Part shown: piece by piece, positions 20,482 through 31,224 of the stretch | Numbering within the stretch: the stretch's first letter is position 1 | Layout: each line of letters opens with the position of its first letter | Source: Chrysopilus asiliformis | Taxonomy: Eukaryota > Arthropoda > Insecta > Diptera > Rhagionidae | NCBI GenBank assembly: GCA_964034945.1 | Contig: OZ035960.1 | Span: 75,614,585-75,678,584, forward strand | Direction of reading: 5' to 3' | Length of the DNA stretch: 64,000 nt | Made by a program: the position numbers and the translations under genes | The notes under the pieces: generated by a model | What the model saw: the letters and a program-made list of their open reading frames with translations, nothing else | The model's database searches: none | Told to the model about the DNA's origin: nothing

Positions 20482-21334
20482 CCTTATTGTCTTTCTCACC
20501 AAGGTAACGGTACAAGCTCGTTCAGGCGACCGACAAAAAATTGGTATTGTTGTTCTCCTTAGTTGGTCACCTGTGCGAGCAATCGATTCACTTACATTTT
20601 TCAGATGAGAGGTGAACAAGAATAAAAGTTTTTAAGACCAGGAAATTAAAAAAAAAATATTTTATATAAATGCTTTTATATTAATTTTAGTGGATAAAGT
20701 TGTGTTTTGGGTGAAACAGAAGAAAATTTTTTTCATGAAAAACAGCAAGTATACCGAACAAATATACCGATCGAGTTGATTGCTCACCCAGGTGATCAAC
20801 TAACGAGAAGTAGATGAATCCAGAAACGCGGAATAAATTTTCAACTGGATTCAGCAAAGGGATATAGTTTGATTTTGGCGTTTGAATTTCTTCTACAGGA
20901 TAACACTTTGAGATTAAATGCCCATTTGACCCTGAAATATTTCGCTTTTATTCAAATGGAATTGTTTATTCTTTACTTACATTGAATCGGGGAATTCCAG
21001 AGGACTACATATCTCGAGTAGTTTTCTATTTATTTGGGTAAAGTATTGTAACTATTCTTCCGATTATGTTTAAAAATTAATTCACTGAAATTTTGACAAT
21101 TCCGCGTTTATGGAATTTGACAATAGAGTGTCCTTTTACCAGTTTATATTGTATGGCTATTACACAGCGTTAATTTTTCTATTGTCTATTAATACCATTG
21201 CAAAGGAATGTAAAGCAAAACACGTTTGCGAAGTCACCTAGCTCCAAGCGAGATACCAAATTCAGAATTGGGTCGAGCTTCAGGTGAGGTAAGAGTTCAG
21301 GTGACGGCGTGGCTTGGGTGAGAAAGACATTACG
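20482..21334. mobile_element. Inverted-repeat element with TGTCTTTCTCACC ends
   Basis: The left end CCTTATTGTCTTTCTCACC and the inverted right end (GGTGAGAAAGACATTACGG) define about 850 bp. Subterminal GGTCACCTG/CAGGTGAC motifs recur inside, at about 20564, 20783 and 21280-21310. No frame is present. Confidence 0.6.
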
Positions 21335-21339
21335 GATGT

Positions 21340-22065
21340 ATATCTTATTCCTGTGATAGAAAAATAGGAAAATGTGCTGTTAAAGAAATATTTCTGTTAT
21401 TGAAGCAAGCTTAATTTTCTTCTCAAGTTTTCGGTTACTTATTTCTTTTTAAGCTTTTTATTCCTTTTTTCCTTTCTAGTCGTGTTTTCGTACAACATTA
21501 AATTCATAATTTAGTTTCAAAGTGCCTGCTATGAATTTAAAATATTTTTGATCATGTAAAAATTCTCTACTAAGTTGAATGGATGTTTTACTCGTGGAAT
21601 ATGAGCACCAACTTGTTCAAAATCAAAACTTTTGAAATTTTTAATTTGATTCAGACACTGCCTACATTTTAAACATATTTTTCTGATTCTGAAATTTCTT
21701 TTTGTACTACGTATTGGACAATATCAGCGGAAATTTGCGAAAACCATAAACCCGCATTTTAAGATATTTCAGCGGTGTAGTTTTAATTTCTCAGAAGAAT
21801 GAGACATGGTAAAATTTTTCTTTTGCTCGCTATAAACGTTTTTTTAATGCTATTCTAAGTTTTTCACTGACGAAAAAAATAAAATAAATACCATGTCAAA
21901 TGTTTCTGAGATTTTGAAATTGCACCGGTCACACATCTTAAAATACGGTTATCAAATTTTTGCAAATTGTCACGCCAAAAGTCACACAACATTTTTTTAA
22001 GGACAACACAGGACCATCTCAACATAGAAAAATGCGTTGATTGTTTGTTAAAAACTTCTATTTCT
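21340..22065. other. Unassigned AT-rich sequence
   Basis: I see no supported gene or paired repeat here. Confidence 0.4.
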
Positions 22066-22648
22066 TTAAAAGTATTTATTTAGCTTGCTGTTTGCGCCCT
22101 AAAGCGACCCCAAAATTAAGAGACCATCCATCAAAAACACAATACAGTCAAACCTGGATAAGCCGGAATCCTGCCTAAGCCGGACAGCTTTAAAAGTTCC
22201 GTGAGACGTTTTCCATACAAAATGAACCTGGATAAGCCGGAACCTGCCTAACCCAGACAAATTTCCCGGTCCCGTGCGAGTCCGGCTTATACAGGTTTTC
22301 CTTACCCTATGTCAATGTTTTTTTAAAGCTTTTATTTAGCTTGCTTTCAGCGCCCCAAAGCGACCCCAAAAATATCCAGATAAGATCCTAACAGGACCCT
22401 ACGTTATCCTCACCTATCTCTTAACGGATTCAGCGACCCCAAAAATATCCAGATAAGATCCTAACAGGACCCTACATTATCCTTACAGATGGGACTTTTC
22501 CCGGGAAAATTGAGGAAAACGAAAATTACGTTGGATTATCCTTACAGACTTTTTAAAGACCAGGATCGGATTCAGCGACCCAAAAACCACAGATGAGAGA
22601 CAGACACACAGATACGAAAGCAAGCTAAATAAAAGCTTTCAAAAAACA
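22066..22648 (-). repeat. AAGCTT-family element with tandem core
   Basis: The end motif AAAGCTTTTATTTAGCTTGC occurs at about 22326 and inverted at about 22622-22642; a weaker copy is at 22077. Inside, CAGCGACCCCAAAAATATCC and GATCCTAACAGGACCCTAC are repeated in tandem. Related loci are 27420-27660, 54031-54385, 55828-57160 and 57195-57420. A pogo-type MITE lies between the first two end motifs. Confidence 0.6.
22145..22303. mobile_element. Pogo/Tigger-type MITE
   Basis: Begins CAGTCAAACCTGGATAAGCC after TA (22143-22144). The right side carries the inverted GTCCGGCTTATACAGGTTTT but has lost the last bases. An internal CCTGGATAAGCCGGAA repeats the end. About 157 bp, non-coding. Confidence 0.65.
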
Positions 22649-23591
22649 AAACAAATATTTATCTCGCTTTTATTTTTGATAGATTATCGGGCAAAAATAT
22701 ATTTTCCTTTTTAGTACATTTAAAAAAAAGCTTTTTTCAATTTTTTTTTTTTTTTTGCAAATTAAGAAAATTGTTTTACTCGTTATGAGTAAGATCAAAC
22801 CGACATGAACGACTCTTTAAGATCTCCCTTATAATATCAACGTCGAGACTTCTTCAGCCTCTTCACTTGCCATAAGATAAAAAAAAACCCACATTGCCCA
22901 TTTTTATTGTTGACAATTCGATTCAATTCAATTTTTTTGCGATATTTTTAGTGTCTGTTCGACTGAAATTACAAAATTGAGAACTTTCTGCCGACTGTCA
23001 ATTTTTAATAACTAAAAAGGAAAAAAGCACTAAAAAGAAAAAAATGATTCAAAACTATGTTCATTAATAGCGTATTTAAAATTCGGCCTTTTGGGAGTAA
23101 CGTTAAATTTACACTAAATAAAATCGTTCTAAAATATATTCAGGCGTAACAAAAAAATCTAATTAAAATCTTAATACGACTAAATTCCTATTTACGAAAT
23201 TTTACCGGTTTTATTAACTTTTAGTAGGTGTTTAATAATTATTTATTATCTCGATTTATCTTTCATCTGTCACAAACATAGTGGTTTCACTTGAAATTAT
23301 TTATTAAGTTTTTTTTTATTTCATTTAGTTTCCTACTGTCAAGTTTCGTTCAAAATCAGTTTGTACACGGAGACAAAGAATAGGATAGATTTCTACAAAA
23401 AATAGTAACATATGAGACAGTGGGTTATTTTTAAGCGATTGATTAAAAATAGGGAATCCAATTTGGGGCATAAAAGAATCTAGCTTTGGTGCTTCTAAGA
23501 GCCGTGTTTATAGTTAATCTGTTTGGCAACAATTTTTGGAGTCGATCTTAGTTCTTAGTGGCAGCAACAGCACGATTAGCCTTAAGGGTTT
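22649..23591. other. Unassigned AT-rich sequence
   Basis: Low-complexity A/T runs near 22720-22760. I see no supported gene or paired repeat. Confidence 0.4.
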
Positions 23592-23621
23592 CTATATGAC
23601 ATCCATCCAAATTTAAATTAA

Positions 23622-24206
23622 ATGGGGCATCCCGGAATCCAACCAATTACCGCCCCAACCCACCATCTCGGAGATTGTCTCTCCAAAAATTTCCATCCGC
23701 AAAAGGCAAATAGCTAAAATTCTGCAGAGGATTGACGTAAACAAATCCACAGGACCCGATGGCATTCCCCCCCATGTTTTGAAAAAATGTGCCGTCACCT
23801 TAGCTGGACCTCTTCGCTCCCTTTTTTACCTTAGCTTCTCTAAGGGGATTTATCCCTCTTCTTGGAAAGCAGCTAATGTCCAGCCCATTCCCAAAAAAGG
23901 TGACAAATGGACCCCTCTAATTATAGGCCCATAGTTCTGACTTCTGTACTTGCCAAGGTTATGGAGACTCTAATAAATACCAAAATTATAAATTTTTTAG
24001 AGCGCAATAATTTAACCAACGATCGCCAATATGGCTTTCGTGCGCGCCGCTCCACAGGCGATCTTTTGGTCTGCTTGACCGAGCGGTGGAGTAAAAGTCT
24101 CCATAATTTTGGCGAATCAAAAACAATAGCATTGGACATCTCCAAAGCTTTCGACCGTGTTTGGCATAAAGCTTTGATGGCAAAGATACGAGCTATTGGT
24201 CTAAAC
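23622..24206 (+). pseudogene. LINE reverse transcriptase, first part
   Basis: The frame includes VNKSTGPDGIPPHVLKK, then after a frameshift near 23905 DPSNYRPIVLTSVLAKVMET, QYGFRARRSTGDLL and the palm motif A sequence ALDISKAFDRVWHKAL. Motif A supplies the first catalytic Asp. The frame breaks at 24206, where the hAT element inserted. It would copy LINE RNA into DNA at the target site in an active element; here it is broken by a frameshift and an insertion. Confidence 0.9.
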
Positions 24207-24385
24207 CAGTGGTTCCCAAAGTGGTCCCTACGGACCCCCAGGGGTCCCTGGGATCATCCAGGGGGTCCGTGGAAAATTAAAATTGATTTGGGGGTCCCTG
24301 AACAACGTCAGGGGGTCCGCGCAAGGTTTAATATAAAATAAAAAAAATTGTGACACATTTTTATTAATATGGAAGTTAAAATAAA

Positions 24386-24580
24386 TAACAGAAGCTGTTG
24401 ATTGCTTTTCCGTCTTCCTATTTGGTAGAACGTAGATTCAGTGCCGTTATGAGCCTCATCACAAAAAAAAGAAACCGACTAGAAATTAGTACTCATGGGG
24501 ATTTGCGGTTGCTACTCACAAACATTGAGCCGAACATAAATACACTCATAACATCCCATCAGGTTCATCCAAGTCATTAA
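24386..24580 (+). pseudogene. hAT transposase C-terminal dimerisation segment
   Basis: The frame LIAFPSSYLVERRFSAVMSL followed by ITKKRNRLEI and LRLLLTNIEPNI matches the hAT C-terminal (dimerisation) region of ZBED5/SCAND3-like transposases. Key features are S-S-x-x-V-E-R-x-F-S and K-R-N-R-L. It ends TAA at 24578. The BED finger and DDE/RNase H-like core are missing, so this is a non-autonomous remnant. Confidence 0.85.
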
Positions 24581-25014
24581 TTTTTTTTTGTATTTTAAAA
24601 CAAAAGTTATAATTTCAATAAATACTTCTTCAACAAAATGTTTAATTTATATTTTATTTTTACGTTACCATTTACCATTCAAGACATCAAAGTTAAATTT
24701 GTAATTTTTCTATTAAACATTTATGTAGTTTTTCACCCAGGGTCCGTGGGCAAGTTTTGACTATGAACATAACAAAAGCTATAATTGCCAATCTGGCAAT
24801 CATTGGAGACCCGTATGGTGATATTCGTATTAAAATTCGAACAATTGTATGAAAATTCCTCTTTGAAGTAAAACTTTTCAATAAGATTTTTTAAAATTTA
24901 TTCCAATCGGATTTTGAGTTATGGGAGTTTTATGTAGAATCATATCCTAAAAAACTTTTGTTCTTGGACTTTTGTGATAAGATGCACCGTTTTTTAGATA
25001 TTCACAAAAAACAT

Positions 25015-25795
25015 TTTGCACTTGTCGATCATTGCATAAAATTGGGACATACGCCTGATTTTGAAAACACAAAAATTTTACAAACTGTTACTAATTACAA
25101 CAAAAGACTAACTATGGAAATGTTGCACATATATAAAGAAAACACCTATAACGTAAAAAGGGATACCGATGAAATTGCTGCGGTATATTGTGCTTTATTA
25201 GATAACACAAACACAAAAAAACGAAACTTTGACACATTAAATAATAGTCCTGATCGAGAAAATAAACGAACACGATTTATAAACTAGCTTGATTCACACA
25301 TACAATTAAAAACAACACCATTTCCAAAATAAAAAATAAATAAACCGTTTTTGTACTTCCTGTTAATTTTGGTTTTCAACTTTTGATTAGTCACTTTCAT
25401 ATCGTTTTAGTGTTCAAACCGTGGCCATTGTTAGTAAAAGTTTCTATATTAATTTTTATAATTTATTTATTACTGTTTATTTATAATTATTTATTAAAAA
25501 TTTTTTGATTTTGTTTTTTTAAAGTAACTGACAAGAAAATGTTTCGCTAAACTGTTTATTTCTGTTTACTAAATGTTAAATATTTTAAACTATAAATTAA
25601 CGTAAGTGACTTATCATAAGTGTGATTTTCTATTATAAACATACATATATATAATTGTTCCAGTATATAGCTCCTGAAGATGGTGAAATAAATTTGCCGA
25701 AACGTAGAGCAGTAAAAAAGTTAAAAACCAGCGTTTTTATTTTAATTTAAAATTTCGACCGAAAAGCCTATATATACATCACAAAAAAAAACATT
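25015..25795 (+). mobile_element. 5'-truncated Penelope-like retroelement
   Basis: Inserted in the TATACCC unit with an approximate duplication CACAAAAAACATTTT at about 25003-25017 and, with extra As, at 25781-25798. It encodes the end of a GIY-YIG endonuclease region and ends with GAAGATGGTGAAATAAATTT and GCCGAAACGTAGAGCAG, a tail typical of Penelope-like elements. Confidence 0.75.
25018..25287 (+). pseudogene. Penelope-like element ORF C-terminus (endonuclease region)
   Basis: The frame reads HFALVDHCIKLGHTPDFENT, then KILQTVTNYNKRLTMEMLHI, to TAG at 25285. The H-C-x-x-x-G-H...F-x-N...I-L...N-Y-x-x-R...E-x-L-x-I pattern is the C-terminal part of the GIY-YIG endonuclease of Penelope-like elements. 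The reverse transcriptase and the GIY-YIG core itself are missing by 5' truncation. The frame is otherwise unbroken, which suggests a fairly recent insertion. Confidence 0.75.
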
Positions 25796-26157
25796 TTCGT
25801 TCGTATGGGGGGCATCCCCCTAATGGTCAATTTTTGCACATTAACGAACTTAGCCTCGCAGTTTACAGAAAACAGATCTGCGTAAAATTTCAAGTCTCTA
25901 GCTCAATCCGTGCGCCCGCAATCCGCGCCAAAAACGGACGGACGGACATGCAAAAATTAAATATTTTTGTCATTCTAAACACACTAGTGTAATTCATTTT
26001 TGTGTGCGATGACGGGATTTTGGCGTTACAAACGGTAAGGCAAAGTTAGTATACCCTTTGGTTTCACCATACGGGTATAAAAAGGGGTCCGTGGGCAAGT
26101 TTTGACTATGAAAAGGGGTCCGTGGGCCAAAAGAGTTTGGGAACCACTGGTCTAAAC

Positions 26158-27220
26158 CCTGCGATTTCCAAATGGATTGAGAGCTACCTTTCTGACCGTT
26201 CAATACGGGTTGTATTGGACGGTTATAAATCTGATTTCTTCAAAATTAACTCTGGTGTCCCTCAAGGCTCAGTTCTAGCTTCTACGCTTTTCTTAATATT
26301 TATTAATGATCTATTATCTCTCACTCTCAATCCGCTTTACTGTTTCGCTGATGACAGCTCCCTTGACGCCTCCTACCATTTCAGTTCACCTGCCGAATCG
26401 AACGCGATTGCAGTTCGATCGAAACGCAGTGAGCAAATTAGATCTTTGAATTCTGACTTAAACACAATTCTGACTTGGGGCAGAATCAACCGTGTGGAAT
26501 TCAACGCATCTAAAACTCAATTAATGCTGTTATCGATGAAATGCGAAAAAACCCCCGAAACGGTCGAATTTATGAGTGAGTCCATTAGTGACTCAAAAAA
26601 CATCAGAATGTTGGGCATCGAAATAAATGAGAAGCTTCAATGGAGTGATCATATTTTCAAAATAGCAAAGGAAGCATCACAGTGCCTAGGCTTCCTGGGA
26701 CGATGCAAAAAATATTTCGCACCAGTCGACGTCCTAAACATTTACAAAACCTACATTCGACCGAGACTCGAGTACAATTCGCATATTTGGGCTGGAGCCC
26801 CAAAAACTGTCCTGCAACTGCTGGACCGAATTCAAAAACGTGCGATCCGACTGATTGGAGACAAGTCTTTGACAGATTCATTACCGTCTCTCGAGCATCG
26901 TCGCTCTGTTGGGGTACTCAGCATATTCTATAGATATTTCCATGGGAAATGTTCCACCGAAATTTCCCAACTTATTCCTCCACGGTATATTTTCCCTAGA
27001 CCCTCTCGTGCAGCTGCACGTGCGCACGACTTCTTCCTTGAGCCTCCCCGCTTTCGTACAGTAAAGTTTAGGGGTTCCTTCATTCCGCGAACAACAAGAC
27101 TTTGGAACAATTTACCATCCGATGTGTTCCCCCGGACTATAACCCGCAGAAGTTCAAGGAGAACATAAATCGGCATCTCCTTTTGTCCTTCCAACCATCC
27201 CGAGCTGTGCTTCGGCATTA
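26158..27220 (+). pseudogene. LINE reverse transcriptase, second part
   Basis: The frame resumes after the hAT as PAISKWIESYLSDRSIRVVL and contains motif B SGVPQGSVLASTLFLIFIND, the catalytic motif C CFADDSSLD (26344-26355) and RVEFNASKTQLML. The C-terminal region follows with KYFAPVDVLNIYKTYIRPRL and RIQKRAIRLIGDKSL. The frame runs to about 27132 and then needs a +1/-1 shift in a CCCCC run to continue as KFKENINRHLLL to the stop near 27219. Apart from that shift and the hAT this half is well preserved. Confidence 0.9.
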
Positions 27221-27419
27221 AAGGGTCTTCCCCTAAGCTCTGGCTGGATCTATAAAAAAAAACATGTGTGTGCAGTGCACACGCGGTAGAAGTGAAACCT
27301 TAGGAAAACTAAACAGCGAGAGAATGAGACGAATGCGGTATCAGGTGTGGGATAGTTATAGCGTTTATTTATTATAATATTGGTACCAAGTTCAAAAGTC
27401 ATATTATATTTTTATTGAA

Positions 27420-27660
27420 AATCTAATACCGGATTCATGATCAGCGACCCCAAAAACCCCATAGTGCCGATTTTTCCGAGGAAAAACGGGAAAAAGGATA
27501 TTTATCCTTACAGGACCTTTCGTTTCGAATTTTGAAAATCGAATACCGGATTCGTGATGAGCGACCCCAAAAACCCCATAGTGCCAATTTTTCCGGGTAA
27601 AATGGGAAAAAGGATATTTGCGTTATCCTTACAGGACCTTCCGTTTCAAATTTTGAAATT
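27420..27660. repeat. Two tandem ~118-bp units of the AAGCTT-family core
   Basis: ATACCGGATTCATGATCAGCG at about 27424 and its near copy at about 27542 begin two units. Each contains AGCGACCCCAAAAACCCCAT, AAAAGGATATT and TTATCCTTACAGGACCTT. The same unit with a 120-base period occurs at 54031-54190. Confidence 0.75.
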
Positions 27661-27768
27661 CCAAGCAATCATGTATGGCGACGCGTCGTTGCATACTAGC
27701 AACGTGTCTTTTCGTTCAGCGACACAGTTCGAGGCGTCGCTCAGTGTCATTTCGTCTGTCATTTCACA

Positions 27769-27995
27769 ATGGAGGAACTAAAGTAAATAAAAGTTTTTGT
27801 ATTTAAATTATAATAAATTTATATTATTTCAGGAAGATAACGAATGAAAACCAGTGGAAAACCCTTGTAAGGTTCATGGATGAAAATAATGCCTTAGCGA
27901 GGGGCGCGTTTGACACTGGTGCCGCCGGCAACAAAAAGAAAAAACTTTTGTGGGAGGATTTGATATTTATTCACTTCAAGCAAAAAGTCTATTAA
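27769..27995 (+). CDS. Spliced Myb/SANT-like short gene (truncated)
   Basis: Exon 1 (27769-27782, ATGGAGGAACTAAA) is followed by GTAAAT...TATTTCAG, a 50-base intron, and exon 2 (27833-27995, stop TAA). Joined, it reads MEELKKITNENQWKTLVRFM, then DENNALARGAF and KKKKLLWEDL: a Myb/SANT-like domain start with the N-Q-W and L-W-E-x-L positions. Such proteins are the DNA-binding partners of Harbinger transposases. The stop at codon 59 cuts the domain before its third helix. A GC-rich leader (27675-27765) precedes it. It could be a transposon accessory gene or a co-opted copy; the join is inferred from splice signals only. Confidence 0.5.
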
Positions 27996-28334
27996 TTATA
28001 CATTACGGTTTTGAGATGAGCTGGAACGGATCATTTATGTTCCTTTAGAACCTGCGAACAACTCGTAATTCACTTTTTTCTGGTGAACTTAACATAAAAT
28101 TAATTTCAGTTAATCCAAACATTTTTATTTTGACGTTTCTGTAGCAAGATATTTGTAGTGAGCAAAACTGGTCCGTATCGTGCACTCGGAAAGCTTTATT
28201 TAGCATGACCTATAATTGATTTAAGAAATTCAATCCATTGTACGTTCAAACTTTTTAATGTCGCGATACAAGATTAGGAAAACGTGCAAAAAAATTGCAT
28301 GTTTTGTGCAATTTGCGCAACTTCATTACGGTCA

Positions 28335-28452
28335 ATCAAATTGTTTCTTTAGTTTCCTTTTCACTAAAATCTCTTACTTAAATATATATTGGCGATCGTT
28401 GTAGGTGGATCCACGTCTTCTGGCCGTCTCTACGAGACAGACACCTGCTTTT
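28335..28452 (-). repeat. GGTGTCTGTCT terminal repeat, copy 2
   Basis: Inverted copy of 5396-5505, very similar also to 63421-63548 (TTACGGTCAATCAAATTGTT through TTCTGGCCGTCTCTAC). It lies next to the IS630-type transposase fragment, as copy 1 does. Confidence 0.65.
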
Positions 28453-28489
28453 TATTTAAATCTTATAAAGGGTCTTTCAATAAGGACGC

Positions 28490-29020
28490 TTGATTTTTAA
28501 ATGTTAATAAAACAAGTTGTGTGTAAGTTATACACTTCATTTTTTTTTGTTTGAAAGAATATGTTTTGGCATGAAGTATAAAATATAACGTCGTTCAAAT
28601 GTCCGCCGCATCTTTGCTTGGTGGCACGTATTCGAGAGATCCAAATTTCGATGACTTTGTCGCATAAATCTGGTTGAATTTGCTGGATGTCATTCGTTAT
28701 GTTGGCTTTGAGGGAATCAATTGTTTGCGGTTTATTCGCATAGACCTGCGATCTAAGAAAGCCCCAAAGGAAGAAGTCTAAAGGTTTTAAATCACACGAT
28801 CTCGGTGACCAGTTCACGTCGCCGCCTCACGAGATAACCATGCCCTGAAATCGCTTGTGCAGAATGTCCATCGTGGCATGTGCTGTGCGGCATACACCGC
28901 CGTCCTGTTAAAATCACATGCCGTCGGTATCCATATCATCCAGTTTAGGCCACAAAAAGTTTCTTATCATCGATCTGTAGCGCTCGCCGTTGACGGTTAT
29001 CGCAATGCCAGTTTCGTTTT
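28490..29020 (-). pseudogene. IS630/Tc1-mariner-type transposase, C-terminal half
   Basis: Read on the minus strand from about 29020: TVNGERYRSMIRNFLWPKLD, a degenerate middle with stops where a W-F-x-Q-D-G-A catalytic block is expected, then DVNWSPRSCDLKPLDFFLWG and FLRSQVYANKP to a stop near 28497. The order and the C-D-L-x-P-L-D-F-F-L-W motif match the DDE domain of insect IS630-type elements. The helix-turn-helix half is absent. The relative at 4542-5390 keeps the opposite mixture of ends. Confidence 0.75.
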
Positions 29021-29033
29021 GAAATACGCTCAA

Positions 29034-29108
29034 CTTTCCAAAAGTCTTTTTATAATTAAATATTTCCAAATATAATGGAAATATTTAATTATAAAAATAC
29101 TTTTGGAA
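29034..29108. repeat. Perfect-looking AT hairpin
   Basis: TTTCCAAAAGT-TTTTTATAATT and AAATATTTCCA on the left are mirrored on the right around 29070, giving an approximately 75-base palindrome. It lies at the end of the transposase remnant. Confidence 0.7.
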
Positions 29109-29157
29109 ATAATTGCATTCAAATGTTTCACTTGTCAAATGGCAGAGTTAACCAAAT

Positions 29158-29272
29158 CGCGTTCCGAAACGCCGCAGTGAAGTCTACGCTATTTTTAACT
29201 TTGGCAATCAGCTGTGTGAACTTTGACAGGTCCACAGTAAACTTTACTGCGGCGTTTCGGAACGCACCCCGG
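29158..29272. mobile_element. Small foldback with GCGTTCCGAAACGCCGCAG arms
   Basis: The arms GCGTTCCGAAACGCCGCAGT and its inverse enclose about 65 bases. Non-coding; target duplication not clear. Confidence 0.7.
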
Positions 29273-29351
29273 AGCATTTATCCATACCTTAAGCTTTTTA
29301 TTACAACCTGAAAAAGCAACAAGGATCGCCGGTCATTTCAAAATATTATCA

Positions 29352-30119
29352 GGGGCCCTATCGGCGAACACGAATCGAAACGTGTGGCACACGAATTCGA
29401 CAAAATGGTATCGGCGAACACGAAATCGTGCATGGCCTAAGGCTTTCCTCCATTACAATGACTTCTGTAGCTGCAAAAAAATGCAGAAAACTAGAGCAAG
29501 ATAGACTTATGTAGATCTAAAAAGGAATGACTGAATACAAGTTAAACGCTATCCCTTCCAGTTTTACAATTTTATAGCAATCATATCAAACCTTATGCTA
29601 TGAATATAATGTTCAAATTGGCATGGTAACAAAGCTTTTGACTATGCATGCGAAGGAGAAAAATGACATCACGCTATAATAACAGTTTGAATGTATCCGT
29701 GCTTACTATTCACTTACAGGGACAATGTGTGATTGTAGTAGAAATCGCCATAAAAAAACAGGGGAAATTATTCTTGCAGTTGCCGACAAATTTTTGCAGT
29801 TGATTCTTATCTCCCTTTCTCGTCAACGTATCTTCACATAAATGTGTCTCTATTTTTTTGCAGTTGCCGAAGTCATGGTAATGGAGGGTGGCCTTTACTC
29901 GTTTTCATCGAGTATTTTTCTCGGTGACATTTCAGCTGCCGTGTGTTGTGTCGTTGGAGGACAAAGTTTTGTGAGGTTGGAAAATATGTAAGTTTCGGAA
30001 AATAGTGGCACTACTATACACACACGATACGAACGAGTTCACCGAACCGAATCAAAATAAATTCGTGTGCGCAAATTGTATCGTGTGTCGATTCGATTCG
30101 AGTTCGCCGATAGGACCCC
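29352..30119. mobile_element. Foldback with CCTATCGGCGAAC ends
   Basis: The ends GGGGCCCTATCGGCGAACAC and the inverse at 30085-30119 pair with few mismatches. The interior holds another element (29448-29892). Without that insert it would be about 325 bp. Confidence 0.7.
29448..29892 (+). mobile_element. CCATTAC-TGACTT MITE, copy 1 (nested)
   Basis: The ends GGCTTTCCTCCATTACAATG and the inverse near 29892 enclose a middle (CTAGAGCAAGATAGACTTATG and more) that recurs inverted at 32108-32593. It lies inside the foldback at 29352-30119. Confidence 0.75.
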
Positions 30120-31224
30120 AGTATTTTTTTTTGTGTGTAAAAATTTGGAAGAGTTGAATTTTTTTCATTTCTTAGTGAAGTTTTTGATAAAGAGAAGTAT
30201 AGTTTTAGAGTTACTTAGTATAGTATCAAAATCAATACTTTTGTAGATGGAACTAACATTCGCTCTCGGCGTAAGAAATTAAGGTTAATAGCTTTTCAAG
30301 GCAAAATAATATTAATAATCAGACGTAGCGACATCTGGCAAGACAAATTTACAAGAAAATCTACTGACAGATACAGATGAAAAATCTTTGTAATCTATAA
30401 CACAAAGTCATATATCAACTATTCACAAATTTCTGTATAAAATAGACAAAGCAACATATCTGAGTAGTATAGATGTGTGTTCACACAAGCAAGAAATTCT
30501 ACTATGTGGATAATAAAATGTGGGAAAATTCGGTACCATTTTTTCGTTAGGCGTTTCAAAATAAAATAAATGTTTGGCCTGTGTGTTTGTTATATCATGC
30601 TCTGTATTACAGTTTGTATATCATTGGTTAATTGTTAGCGCTTATTAGTTGCCTAAGATGGTGAGTTTTATTCCGACTAATAATACGAAGAAGTCTTCAC
30701 AATTGGCGCTTATAAGAAAAACGATAAGATTGCGAAAACCCAAAAGCAATATAATAGAAAAGTAAGGTTTCGATGCAGTCGAAAATAGTGATTCGTTGTT
30801 TTGTCTATAGAACCATTGTTAAACTATATACATACATACACATAATGAAGTTATGTATCTTCCCCATATGCAAACGTATAACGTAAGGTTATTACAGAAT
30901 GTGTCTTACCGTTGGCAGAGTATATCATAAAGCACATAAATCACTCGGCAATACAACAAGTTCATGTTGACAAGATAAATGACGCTCAAGCCTGTCATGT
31001 TTTCAGTGTAAAGGATCCAAAGAAGATATAGAACACTGAAACGAATATAGTGCTCGGTTTATTCTTTTTACAGTTTTATCTTGTTGTTTTGGAACAATGT
31101 GTTTCTATATTTTTATGCTCCTGACACTAGGAATTTACTAGCTCAAGTTAATCTTCTTTCCAGCTCCTATTTAATATATACATTTTTATACTCTATATGA
31201 AATATCATATAGAAGTATGTTATA
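30120..31224. other. Unassigned AT-rich sequence
   Basis: I see no supported gene or paired repeat here. Confidence 0.4.

Larger units (their letters stand above)
24766..26079 (+). repeat. TATACCC-family unit interrupted by a Penelope-like fragment
   Basis: Runs from ACATAACAAAAGCTATAATT to ACCATACGGGTATA, with the usual hairpin and a short GGACGGACGGAC core. It is split by 25015-25795. Flanking host repeats read through as GACTATGAAAAGGGG when the unit is removed, which shows insertion next to an A run without a long duplication. Confidence 0.85.
24207..26149 (+). mobile_element. hAT element inside the LINE
   Basis: The ends CAGTGGTTCCCAAAG and TTTGGGAACCACTG are flanked by the exact 8-bp duplication gtctaaac (24199-24206 and 26150-26157), diagnostic of hAT. 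It keeps only the C-terminal part of a transposase (24386-24580). A TATACCC unit (24766-26079) is inserted among GGGGTCCGTGGGC-type subterminal repeats of about 31 bases. Confidence 0.95.
23592..27262 (+). mobile_element. LINE (non-LTR retrotransposon), 5'-truncated, interrupted
   Basis: The coding part runs 23622-24206 and, after a hAT insertion with 8-bp duplications (gtctaaac), 26158-27220. The 3' end reads GAGCTGTGCTTCGGCATTA, then TCTATAAAAAAAAA near 27250-27262. ORF1 and the endonuclease are absent, as in most 5'-truncated LINE copies. The sequence resembles the CR1/Jockey side of the LINE tree, but I cannot fix the clade. A second copy lies inverted at 59130-59710. Confidence 0.9.
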
